A stretch of DNA of 5,141 bases from Chloroflexota bacterium (GTDB lineage: Bacteria > Chloroflexota > Anaerolineae > 4572-78 > J111): positions 1-5,141 of the forward strand of contig RFJF01000354.1 of NCBI GenBank assembly GCA_003695455.1, given 5' to 3'. Position 1 is the stretch's first letter; each line of letters begins with the position of its first letter. Made by a program: the position numbers and the translations under genes. Positions 1-5,141 of this stretch are shown in pieces. The notes under the pieces are model-generated. The model saw only the letters and a list, made by a program, of their open reading frames with translations. It had not been told where the DNA came from and made no database searches.

Positions 1-381
1 CAGTCCAACCTCTTTTTTGATGATGTCCAGCAGTTCCCAGGCCACGGGGATGTTGCCCAGCGGGGTGTGCCACATTTCTACCGCCGGGGTGGATGTGCGG
101 CCCGGCGCCGCGCCCCGGTGGTCGGGGCCAAGCAGAATGACGGTGTCTACCAGCCCCGATGGCAGGTTGGCAAAGCCTGCGCCGGCCACGTGCCCGCTAA
201 AGCGATGCCCGGCGTGCGGAGCCACCACCCCCAGCACGCTTTCGGGGTCAAGCTGAAGCGGTGGGTCGGCCAGATAATTTGTGATGCGCGCTTTAAGCGT
301 GTCGGCGTTGGCGCTGTACCACATATTGTCGGCAAAACGCGGCTGGCGAATCCGCGTCTTTGCGGCGTGTGCGCTGTTCAT
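1..381 (-). CDS. amrB: MEMO-family protein (AmmeMemoRadiSam system protein B), N-terminal part
   Basis: This is a partial gene. It starts at an ATG (379-381) and stays open for 127 codons to the left edge, so the C-terminal part is missing. A strong Shine-Dalgarno GAGGAGG (387-393) lies 5 nt before the ATG. The protein reads like the MEMO1 fold, which is related to LigB-type extradiol dioxygenases. It has an N-terminal 'RQPRFADNMWY' segment (12-22) where family members have a PAVAG-FYP motif. It then has 'VVAPHAGH' (52-59) with His56, a beta strand followed by 'LLGPDHRG' (83-90) with His88, and 'STP...W.TPLG' (97-109). His56 and His88 match two of the conserved metal-site-like histidines; the remaining conserved residues lie outside the window. 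In bacteria this family is often encoded near an AMMECR1 protein and a radical SAM protein, which would be expected further left. The biochemical role is not settled. It lies 88 bp after the rhomboid gene on the same strand and may share its transcript. Confidence 0.85.
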   Translation of the reverse strand, partial: MNSAHAAKTRIRQPRFADNMWYSANADTLKARITNYLADPPLQLDPESVLGVVAPHAGHRFSGHVAGAGFANLPSGLVDTVILLGPDHRGAAPGRTSTPAVEMWHTPLGNIPVAWELLDIIKKEVGL

Positions 382-403
382 CGTGTCCTCCTCTAATACC
401 AGA

Positions 404-431
404 AGTCAGGATTCAGGAGTCGGGAGTCAGG
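404..431. repeat. G-rich heptamer tandem repeat (4 units)
   Basis: Four consecutive 7-bp units lie between the rhomboid stop and the MEMO start: AGTCAGG, ATTCAGG, AGTCGGG, AGTCAGG. Consensus AGTCAGG, at most two changes per unit. Similar short tandem heptamers are common between genes in filamentous cyanobacteria and some Chloroflexota. No hairpin or terminator is formed by it. Confidence 0.75.
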
Positions 432-452
432 GAACGGCTCCCCATCCCCCTG

Positions 453-468
453 CTGCCTTGCTGCCTTG
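453..468. repeat. Octamer direct repeat CTGCCTTG x2
   Basis: Two perfect tandem copies of CTGCCTTG end 1 bp before the rhomboid stop codon. They sit in a pyrimidine-rich stretch (437-470) and lie beside the heptamer array at 404-431. The 88-bp gap therefore consists largely of short tandem repeats plus the MEMO ribosome-binding site. Confidence 0.6.
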
Positions 469-469
469 T

Positions 470-1267
470 TTACCGGAATGCACTCAACCGGGCCAGCCAA
501 AAAATCATCGAGGCGTAAACCCCGCCGGTTAGCAACACCACGGCAATGGCCGGCACCCACCAGCGGGTCAGCAGCGATATGGTATCAACCACCGTGGGGG
601 TAATGCTGTTGCGGTTTACGGTGTAGCGCGGAGCCAAGCCGTAACCCAGCGCAAACCCGGCCACCAACCCGCCAATGTGAGCGTAGTTATCAATGCCGTT
701 TACGGTAAAACCAAACATTAAATTGACGCCAATGATGACCAGCGTGCTGACCATTCGCTGGCGACCAAACTGCCCAAAAGAGTCGCGGTGCAGCAGAAAG
801 AAGGCCAGATTCATGCCGATGACTCCAAAAATTGCACCGGACGCCCCCGCCGAAAGCGTCAGCGGCCCGCGGGCGGCAAAGCTGGCTAAACTGCCAAACA
901 GGCCGGCCAGCACGTAAACCACAATAAATCGGTCCGGGCCGTAAATGCGTTCCATTTCCAGCCCAAAAATAAACAGGGCATAGCCGTTAAAAAACAGATG
1001 CATCAGCCCGATGTGCAGAAACATGCTGGTGAACAGCCGCCACACCTCGCCGTTGAGCAGGATTTGCCAGCCGGCGTTGGCACCCAGCGTAACCAGCACA
1101 TCGGTGCTGGTAGAGCCGCCGAGCAGTTCTTCAAGCAAATATACCACGCCAATAGCCACCAGCAGGGCGTAGGTAAAAAACGGCTTGCTCAACGGCAGCG
1201 GCAAAAACTGGCGCTGCGGCTGCACCGGCGGAGAATCATATACAGAATTGGGGGGGTAGGAACTCAC
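470..1267 (-). CDS. Rhomboid family intramembrane serine protease
   Basis: Polytopic membrane protein of 265 residues that should cleave membrane-anchored substrates within the bilayer. Rhomboid hallmarks appear in order: 'WR' (77-78) in loop 1; 'HIGLMHLFFN' (85-94), giving the H-x4-H-x3-N pattern of the second helix that forms the oxyanion hole; 'GASG' (141-144) with catalytic Ser143; and 'AHIGG' (196-200) with catalytic His197. Hydrophobic segments fall near 30-47, 88-103, 112-132, 138-158, 172-189, 197-213 and 238-258. This suggests the six-helix core plus one extra C-terminal helix. The first 28 residues are Pro/Gln-rich and probably cytosolic. The start is GTG, overlapping the gmk stop (GTGA), with GGGAG (1276-1280) 8 nt upstream; the stop is TAA. 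Translational coupling to gmk is likely. Substrates cannot be inferred. Confidence 0.95.
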   Translation of the reverse strand: MSSYPPNSVYDSPPVQPQRQFLPLPLSKPFFTYALLVAIGVVYLLEELLGGSTSTDVLVTLGANAGWQILLNGEVWRLFTSMFLHIGLMHLFFNGYALFIFGLEMERIYGPDRFIVVYVLAGLFGSLASFAARGPLTLSAGASGAIFGVIGMNLAFFLLHRDSFGQFGRQRMVSTLVIIGVNLMFGFTVNGIDNYAHIGGLVAGFALGYGLAPRYTVNRNSITPTVVDTISLLTRWWVPAIAVVLLTGGVYASMIFWLARLSAFR

Positions 1268-1887
1268 AGGTTAATCTCCCTTTGTTGCACGCGGCAGCGT
1301 TCGGCGGTAATGATAGCCGCAATTTTTTTGCAGGTTTCGTCAAGCTGGTCCTGGTAATTGATGACCACGTAATCAAACAGGTCCAGCCGTTTCATCTCTT
1401 GCCGGGCGGTGGCAATACGCATTTTGAGCTGGTCTTCCGGCTCGGTTTTGCGCTGCCGCAACCGCCGAACCAGCGCGCTTTCAGATTCGGCGGAGATGAA
1501 AATAAAAACGGCTTCCGGCACCAGCCGCCGGATGGTTTCTGCGCCCTGCACGTCAATGCGCATTATCACGTCTTTGCCGCTGGCCAGCGCCTTGCGTACC
1601 TGCGCTTTGGGAATGCCTTTGTAATCGCCGTAAACCACGGCGTATTCCAGCAGTTCATCCATTTCAATCATTTCGGCAAATTCGCTCATTGACACAAAAA
1701 AGTAGTCCACGCCGTTTTCTTCGCCGCTTCGCTGGGGGCGGGTGGTGGCGGTTACCACAAAATGAAACGGATAGCCCAGCTCTTTCATTCGCAAAATGGT
1801 CATATCTTTGCCCACCCCGGATGGCCCGGAAATGACTACCAGCAGGGGCGATTCTTTGTGGCTGTATGGTTTAATTGTTCGGCTCAA
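1264..1887 (-). CDS. gmk: Guanylate kinase (divergent GMP loop)
   Basis: Cytosolic P-loop kinase of 207 residues, normal length for the family, expected to convert GMP and ATP to GDP and ADP. Visible motifs are the P-loop 'GPSGVGKD' (21-28), 'TTRPQRSGE' (48-56) with GMP-phosphate arginines 50 and 53, 'DYFFV' (61-65) with Tyr62, Glu81 in 'EYAVVYG', 'RIDVQGA' (110-116) with Asp112, and the lid-like 'RRLRQRKTE' (141-149). Aligned by eye to the yeast enzyme at a constant 12-residue offset, the GMP ligands match except two. The conserved Tyr and Ser/Thr of the NYYGT/S loop are Lys90 and Ile92 ('YKGIP'). The residues after the P-loop lysine are Asp-Met rather than the usual Ser/Gly-Thr. No ATG or GTG start is available upstream of the P-loop. 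TTG at 1885-1887 has GAGG (1893-1896) 5 nt before it. It is first gene of a leftward unit and overlaps the rhomboid start by 4 bp. Confidence 0.93.
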   Translation of the reverse strand: MSRTIKPYSHKESPLLVVISGPSGVGKDMTILRMKELGYPFHFVVTATTRPQRSGEENGVDYFFVSMSEFAEMIEMDELLEYAVVYGDYKGIPKAQVRKALASGKDVIMRIDVQGAETIRRLVPEAVFIFISAESESALVRRLRQRKTEPEDQLKMRIATARQEMKRLDLFDYVVINYQDQLDETCKKIAAIITAERCRVQQREINL

Positions 1888-1892
1888 GGTTT

Positions 1893-1896
1893 CCTC
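1893..1896 (-). promoter_or_regulatory. Shine-Dalgarno site of gmk
   Basis: On the minus strand the sequence AGAGGAAACC precedes TTG. GAGG is 5 nt from the codon. This decides the TTG start, because the only in-frame ATG codons lie beyond the P-loop and no other start codon is in frame just upstream. Confidence 0.6.
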
Positions 1897-1903
1897 TGAA
1901 AAT

Positions 1904-1945
1904 GGTGAATTGTGAATTATGAATTGACAATTGTTAATTGTGAAT
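1904..1945. repeat. A/T-rich heptamer tandem repeat (6 units)
   Basis: Six consecutive 7-bp units: GGTGAAT, TGTGAAT, TATGAAT, TGACAAT, TGTTAAT, TGTGAAT, followed by a partial GAATTGA. The consensus is TGTGAAT. The array also holds an 18-bp near-palindrome centred on CAATTG (1922-1939). It lies directly upstream of the gmk ribosome-binding site and much of it would act as the leftward promoter region. It is more A/T-rich than the surrounding DNA. Confidence 0.75.
1916..1944 (-). promoter_or_regulatory. Candidate sigma-70-type promoter for gmk-rhomboid
   Basis: On the minus strand TTCACA (1939-1944, 5 of 6 to TTGACA) is followed after 17 bp by CATAAT (1916-1921, 5 of 6 to TATAAT). The expected transcript start near 1909 would give a leader of about 20 nt before the TTG of gmk. 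Spacing and position are good, but the hexamers lie inside an A/T-rich heptamer array, where chance matches are more likely. Confidence 0.45.
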
Positions 1946-2023
1946 GAATTGACCCGTTCGGAAAATACGGCAGACAGCGAATGGCAAATGGCCCTCTGCG
2001 CCTTGCCTTCCCTGCTCCTCTGC

Positions 2024-2052
2024 TTGATTTGCCCAACCGGGCCGGGTATAAT
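2024..2052 (+). promoter_or_regulatory. Sigma-70-type promoter of the zinc-ribbon gene
   Basis: TTGATT (2024-2029) and a perfect TATAAT (2047-2052) are separated by exactly 17 bp. Transcription should start near 2059, leaving a leader of about 24 nt. This also argues against any protein start before 2059, such as the in-frame ATG at 1981. Confidence 0.75.
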
Positions 2053-2070
2053 GGCTGCAAAATTGCATGC

Positions 2071-2075
2071 GAGGG
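2071..2075 (+). promoter_or_regulatory. Shine-Dalgarno site of the zinc-ribbon gene
   Basis: GAGGG lies 7 nt before the ATG at 2083 and downstream of the predicted transcript start. It fixes the start of the FmdB-type protein at the family-typical 'MPIYEY' N-terminus. Confidence 0.7.
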
Positions 2076-2082
2076 TGCAGGT

Positions 2083-2484
2083 ATGCCAATTTACGAGTAC
2101 GGATGTTACGATTGCCGGAAACGGGTAACTATATTCTACCGCAGTTTTAAAGATGTGGAAACAAAAAAAGCCGTTTGCCCGCGCTGCGGCGGCGAAAATA
2201 TCAAACGACTGGTGTCAAAAGTTGCCGTGGTCCGCTCTGAGGAGAGCCGGCTGGATAGCCTGGCCGACCCCGCCAATCTGGGTGGGCTGGATGAAAACGA
2301 CCCCAAATCAATTGGCCGCTGGATGCGCAAAATGAGCAGCGAGATGGGCGAAGACCTGGGCAGTGAATTTAACGAGGTCGTTGACCGGCTGGAAGCAGGC
2401 GAAGACCCGGAATCCATTGAGCAATCTATGCCGGAACTGGGCGCGGATTCCGGCGGCGCGTCCGATGACTGGTTTGGCGATTAG
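2083..2484 (+). CDS. FmdB-family zinc-ribbon protein
   Basis: Small soluble protein of 133 residues. It begins 'MPIYEYGCYDC', the standard FmdB-type opening (MP-x-YEY-x-C-x2-C), and has two Cys pairs, C8/C11 and C32/C35 ('CPRCGG'). These should form one zinc ribbon over residues 1-45. The rest is a charged region including 'RSEESRLDSLADP' (51-63), 'LDENDPKSIGRWMRKM' (69-84) and a strongly acidic tail ending 'DDWFGD'. The long tail makes it larger than minimal FmdB proteins of about 70-110 residues. The family was named after a putative regulator in formamidase/amidase operons, but no general function is established, and no amidase is present here. It is the only rightward gene, with its own promoter (2024-2052), and its TAG stop overlaps the TAA stop of tmk by 4 bp in convergent orientation. 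Confidence 0.9.
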   Translation: MPIYEYGCYDCRKRVTIFYRSFKDVETKKAVCPRCGGENIKRLVSKVAVVRSEESRLDSLADPANLGGLDENDPKSIGRWMRKMSSEMGEDLGSEFNEVVDRLEAGEDPESIEQSMPELGADSGGASDDWFGD

Positions 2485-3134
2485 CCCGCCGCCTGACTTT
2501 TGATTCCCAACTGCATCCCCAGCCGCTGCCGGATTTGCTGCTGCACGTTGTCCACGGTATCGCAGGCATTGATGACCAGCCAGCGCTCCGGCTCGGCGCG
2601 GGCCATTTCAAGATAGCCTTGCCGCACCCGGCGGTGAAAATCAACCGCCAGCCGGTCCATCCGGTTCAGTTCACCCTTGCCCGCCGAATTGGCCGAAACT
2701 TTTCGTTGTAGCCCCTGTTCAACTTCTAAATCCAGATAAATGGTGATATCTGGTTTGAGCGCTTGTGTGGCAAAGGCGGTAATCAATTGCAGGGCCTCAA
2801 AATCAAGCTGGCGGCCAAAGCCCTGGTAGGCAAAGGTGCTGTCGGCGTAGCGGTCGCAGACCACCACGCCGCCGGCTTGCAGGTGGGGCAAAATGACCTG
2901 CGCCACCAACTGCGCCCGGCTGGCCGAGTAGAGCAGCACTTCGGCGCGGGGGTCCATTTCTGTGTTGGTTACATCATGCAGCACCGTGCGAATCTGGTCG
3001 CCGATGCGGCTGCCGCCCGGTTCGCGGGTGAGCAGCACGTTGTGCCCCAGATTTTGCAGATATTGGGCCGTCAGGCTGATTTGCGTACTTTTGCCGGAGC
3101 CGTCCGGCCCTTCAAAGGTGATGAACAGGCTCAC
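2481..3134 (-). CDS. tmk: Thymidylate kinase (dTMP kinase)
   Basis: Cytosolic P-loop kinase of 217 residues that phosphorylates dTMP to dTDP for dTTP synthesis. Motifs include '[11 protein letters not shown]' (7-17), 'TREPGG' (36-41), 'YSASRAQL' (69-76), '[16 protein letters not shown]' (93-108) with the family DRY signature at 94-96, and '[11 protein letters not shown]' (135-145). A lid region ending 'NRMDR' (157-161) follows, then '[13 protein letters not shown]' (167-179). Length and motif order are normal for a bacterial enzyme. No basic residue stands in the P-loop and arginines are present in the lid, which resembles the E. coli-like (type II) arrangement. It starts at GTG (3132-3134), which overlaps the stop of the R3H ATPase gene (GTGA), with GGAGG (3140-3144) 5 nt upstream. 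Translational coupling is likely. The TAA stop overlaps the converging zinc-ribbon gene. Confidence 0.96.
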   Translation of the reverse strand: MSLFITFEGPDGSGKSTQISLTAQYLQNLGHNVLLTREPGGSRIGDQIRTVLHDVTNTEMDPRAEVLLYSASRAQLVAQVILPHLQAGGVVVCDRYADSTFAYQGFGRQLDFEALQLITAFATQALKPDITIYLDLEVEQGLQRKVSANSAGKGELNRMDRLAVDFHRRVRQGYLEMARAEPERWLVINACDTVDNVQQQIRQRLGMQLGIKSQAAG

Positions 3135-4723
3135 GAACCCCTCCCCGGCGAAGCATCGCGGTAAATACGTACCCGGCGGTACGGTTCGCGCCCCATGCTG
3201 TGCGATACCAGGTTAGCCTGTCGGGCCATCTCGTGCTGTTCCCGCCGAATACGGGCGCTCTGCGGCGTCAACTCAACACTGCGCCGCCCGGACAGCACTT
3301 TGTGAATTGCCGATTGCGTTTCGCGGATGGCTACGGCTTGCGGGTCCATTTCTTCGGCGCTGAGTGCGTAAATATCGGCCAGGCAGTTTTCCATTTGGAT
3401 GCTGGTGTTGGCGCGCAGCACGTACACCGGTTTGCCCAGCCGTTCGGCCTGGGTAATGGGGGCCGGATGTTTGCGGTAGTAGCTTTTCAGCGTAATCAGC
3501 ACGTCGGCCTCTTCCACGCTGTTTACAATGCTCACCGGCACGCCCAGCGTTTTGATGGCTTGCCGCAGCCGGTTTTGCCCCACGCCATACGGGTAAACGT
3601 TTTGGGGAGCCAATATTTTTTGTTCGGGCAGTTCTGTTGATTCTGCCGTGTATCTTTGGCTCTCTCCCTGAATCTGGTCGTCATTTTTTTGTTTGACAAA
3701 GGGCAGGGGCCGGTTATTTGATTTGACCGGTTCCGGTGGTCGTTCAATTTTGATTTCGCCGGCTTCGTTGCGGTAGCGTACCTCCGGAGAAATGGGGCGC
3801 TGGCGCAACAGCATATCTACCGCGTGGGCCACGTTGTGCCGCACGGCAAAGGTTTGCCGGTCCTGAATTTCAACCAGCACGTCAAACGTGGGTGGGGCGC
3901 GCCGTTCCAGCACAGTTTTTTGGGTGCCGCGCCGCCGGGCCTCTTCGTCAGACAGGGTAACGCTGTCAATGCCGCCCACCAGGTCGGCCAGGGTAGGGTT
4001 CATCAGCAGGTTTTCCAGCGTGATGCCGTGGGCGGTGCCCACCAACTGCACCCCGCGCTCGGCAATGGTGCGCGCGGCTTCGGCCTCTAGCTGGCGGCCA
4101 ATTTCATCAATAATGATGACCTCTGGCATGTGGTTTTCTACAGCCTCAATCATCACCTCGTGTTGCAGGCTGGGGTCTGCTACCTGCATGCGGCGTGCGC
4201 GGCCAATGGCCGGGTGGGGAATATCGCCGTCACCGGCAATCTCGTTGGATGTGTCAACAATGACCACCCGTTTTTTCTCGGCCAGCGTGCGGGCGGCCTC
4301 GCGCAGCAGGGTGGTTTTACCCACGCCGGGACGCCCCAGCAGCAGCAAACTTTGCCCGGATTCAAGAATGTCTTTTACAATGTCAACCGTGCCAAACACG
4401 GCGCGGCCCACCCGGCAGGTCAGCCCAATCACTTTGCCCTGCCGGTTGCGAATGGCCGAAATGCGGTGCAGGGTGCGTTCAATGCCGGCCCGGTTATCGC
4501 CCATAAAGCGGCCAATGCGCTGCACCACGTAATCCAGGTCTTCGCGGCTGATTTCCTGCTCGCTCAGGATCATTTCATGGTCTGTAAATCTGGCTTCTGG
4601 CGTTCTGCCCAGGTCCATCACAATTTCAAGTAACTTTTCGCCCTGGTTTGCGGCCTCAAGCACTTCTTTAATGTGCGGCGGCAGCACGTTGAGCAACGTG
4701 TCAAGATTGTCGGTGATGCGCAC
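3131..4723 (-). CDS. Ycf45-like AAA ATPase with C-terminal R3H domain
   Basis: Predicted cytosolic ATPase of 530 residues. The layout has four parts. Residues 1-115 are an N-terminal region ('LLNVLPPHI', 11-19). Residues 116-310 are a P-loop ATPase of the SpoIIIAA/Ycf45 type, with Walker A 'GRPGVGKTT' (130-138), '[15 protein letters not shown]' (156-170), Walker B 'EVIIIDEIG' (201-209) and 'GTAHG' (229-233). Residues 315-372 are a polar linker. Residues 376-455 are a small alpha/beta region beginning 'VYPYGVG' and containing '[15 protein letters not shown]' (406-420). Residues 488-520 are an R3H-like domain, with R494-x3-H498 and '[11 protein letters not shown]'. R3H domains bind single-stranded nucleic acid, so a DNA/RNA-linked motor is inferred; substrate and pathway are unknown. 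Homologues are known in cyanobacteria, plastid genomes and other bacteria. The GTG start called here has only a distant, weak ribosome-binding site; the start could instead be ATA at 4747, adding 8 residues. It overlaps tmk by 4 bp. Confidence 0.88.
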   Translation of the reverse strand: MRITDNLDTLLNVLPPHIKEVLEAANQGEKLLEIVMDLGRTPEARFTDHEMILSEQEISREDLDYVVQRIGRFMGDNRAGIERTLHRISAIRNRQGKVIGLTCRVGRAVFGTVDIVKDILESGQSLLLLGRPGVGKTTLLREAARTLAEKKRVVIVDTSNEIAGDGDIPHPAIGRARRMQVADPSLQHEVMIEAVENHMPEVIIIDEIGRQLEAEAARTIAERGVQLVGTAHGITLENLLMNPTLADLVGGIDSVTLSDEEARRRGTQKTVLERRAPPTFDVLVEIQDRQTFAVRHNVAHAVDMLLRQRPISPEVRYRNEAGEIKIERPPEPVKSNNRPLPFVKQKNDDQIQGESQRYTAESTELPEQKILAPQNVYPYGVGQNRLRQAIKTLGVPVSIVNSVEEADVLITLKSYYRKHPAPITQAERLGKPVYVLRANTSIQMENCLADIYALSAEEMDPQAVAIRETQSAIHKVLSGRRSVELTPQSARIRREQHEMARQANLVSHSMGREPYRRVRIYRDASPGRGS

Positions 4724-4753
4724 CTGGTGTTTATCCTGGGTATCTATTTTAAT

Positions 4754-4759
4754 CCTCCC
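4754..4759 (-). promoter_or_regulatory. Strong Shine-Dalgarno site upstream of the R3H ATPase gene
   Basis: GGGAGG on the minus strand is the best ribosome-binding site in this gap. It lies 30 nt upstream of the GTG start at 4723, too far for normal use, but 6 nt upstream of an in-frame ATA codon (4745-4747). A weaker AGGA (4734-4737) is about 10 nt from the GTG. Confidence 0.55.
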
Positions 4760-4774
4760 GCCGGTGAAACCGGC
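4760..4774. other. Short GC-rich hairpin next to a ribosome-binding site
   Basis: GCCGGT-GAA-ACCGGC forms a perfect 6-bp stem with a 3-nt loop. On the leftward transcript it ends immediately before GGGAGG (4754-4759). It is not followed by a T run on either strand, so it is not a standard intrinsic terminator. It could affect translation or stability of the R3H ATPase message. Confidence 0.5.
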
Positions 4775-4790
4775 TGATGGTTTGATGGTT
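4775..4790. repeat. Octamer direct repeat TGATGGTT x2
   Basis: Two perfect tandem copies of TGATGGTT abut the stop codon of the gene entering from the right. This is a third short tandem duplication in the gaps of this window. Confidence 0.5.
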
Positions 4791-5141
4791 TAAAAATCAA
4801 TGAATGATTGGCCGTGATGCCGGGCCGCACCATTTTTTAGCGATGCGCCCGGCGGCGGTGCTAACGTAATCGAGGCCGCGCCTTCGGTGTGGCTGGCATC
4901 CAGGTTGGGCAGCATGGCCGGTGTTTTGTCTCTGATGCGCACCGTGAGCGGCTTAACCAGCAGCAGTTGGCTGGTTAGCGGTAAAAAGCCCATCGAGGGC
5001 AGTAGATTCTGCCAGCCTGCCTCGTACTGCCTGAAGGCAAAATAAACGGGCAGATGGGGCCGGTCGCCGGTCAATTGCAGGGCTGCGCGGCACAAATCGT
5101 CGGCCTGCTCGCGGGCGTCCGGGTGGAGCAGTGTTCTAATC
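4790..5141 (-). CDS. GNAT-like acetyltransferase, C-terminal part
   Basis: This partial gene enters from the right edge; 116 codons and a TAA stop (4790-4792) are visible. The region has a helix with 'HPDAREQADDLCRAALQL' (6-23 of the fragment), a strand 'PVYFAFRQYEAGWQNLL' (31-47), 'SMGFLPLTSQLLLVKPLTVRI' in two parts (49-58 and 59-69), then a Pro/Ala-rich tail of about 45 residues. A strand, the Y-E-x-G helix, a 'GF' turn and a final strand resemble the C-terminal half of Gcn5-related N-acetyltransferases, where the second half of the fold carries part of the acyl-CoA site. The acyl-CoA pyrophosphate loop itself would lie outside the window. The substrate is unknown, and the GNAT assignment is from pattern only. 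It lies 66 bp upstream of the R3H ATPase gene on the same strand and may share its transcript. Confidence 0.55.
   Translation of the reverse strand, partial: IRTLLHPDAREQADDLCRAALQLTGDRPHLPVYFAFRQYEAGWQNLLPSMGFLPLTSQLLLVKPLTVRIRDKTPAMLPNLDASHTEGAASITLAPPPGASLKNGAARHHGQSFIDF

Noticed and set aside
67..396. Rightward open frame of 109 codons
   Set aside because: It lies opposite the MEMO gene, which has clear family motifs and a strong ribosome-binding site.
393..402. Extended -10 (TGGTATTAG) as the promoter of the MEMO gene
   Set aside because: It would place the transcript start inside or after the Shine-Dalgarno sequence, about 5 nt before the ATG, and no -35 was found at the right distance.
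1994..2025. Pyrimidine-rich stretch as an octamer array
   Set aside because: TGC elements occur at spacings of 7, 9 and 8 bp, and unit similarity is too low to call a tandem repeat.
1981..2082. N-terminal extension of the zinc-ribbon protein from ATG 1981
   Set aside because: It would start upstream of the predicted promoter and transcript start (about 2059), lacks a good ribosome-binding site, and adds 34 residues before the family-typical MPIYEY start.
2407..2453. 9-bp inverted repeat CCGGAATCC / GGATTCCGG as a tmk terminator
   Set aside because: It lies inside the zinc-ribbon coding region, has a 29-nt loop and no T run on either strand; codon-level chance is enough to explain it.
3888..4532. 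Long rightward open frame of 214 codons
   Set aside because: It lies wholly opposite the R3H ATPase gene, is rich in Ser/Arg/Pro with no recognisable motif, and has the composition of an antisense shadow.
1..5141. Defence system, mobile element or other novel multi-gene system
   Set aside because: All seven genes belong to housekeeping or widespread families; no transposase, integrase, toxin pair, nuclease cassette, direct-repeat array with spacers or attachment site was seen.

Overview
This window looks like ordinary chromosomal DNA of a free-living bacterium, most likely a member of the Chloroflexota (Anaerolineae-like). That assignment is inference. It rests on the zinc-ribbon protein with a long acidic tail, the P-loop and GMP-loop wording of the guanylate kinase, the Ycf45-like R3H ATPase, and intergenic heptamer repeats of a kind also seen in cyanobacteria. 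No insertion sequence, phage gene, CRISPR array, tRNA or rRNA was found.

Layout: a leftward block occupies about 1-1887. Read on the minus strand it runs guanylate kinase (gmk, TTG start), then a rhomboid intramembrane protease joined to it by a 4-bp GTGA overlap, then after a short repeat-bearing gap the N-terminal 127 codons of a MEMO/AmmeMemoRadiSam protein B gene that leaves the window. A 195-bp divergent intergenic region (1888-2082) carries an A/T-rich heptamer repeat, a candidate leftward promoter and a good rightward sigma-70-type promoter. The rightward promoter drives a single gene for a small FmdB-type zinc-ribbon protein (2083-2484). That gene converges on, and overlaps by 4 bp, a second leftward block. 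Read on the minus strand this block is the C-terminal part of a GNAT-like protein entering from the right, a 530-residue AAA/R3H-domain ATPase, and thymidylate kinase (tmk), again joined by a GTGA overlap.

The two nucleotide monophosphate kinases (GMP and dTMP) supply nucleic-acid precursors. The R3H ATPase probably acts on nucleic acid, but its role is unknown. Non-ATG starts are common here: gmk uses TTG, and the rhomboid, tmk and (as called) R3H ATPase genes use GTG. The points most worth a second look are the altered GMP-binding loop and P-loop of the guanylate kinase, the strong Shine-Dalgarno sequence of the R3H ATPase gene facing an ATA codon rather than the GTG start, the composite architecture of that ATPase, and the heptamer arrays in both gaps of the left half. 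I see no convincing new multi-gene system.
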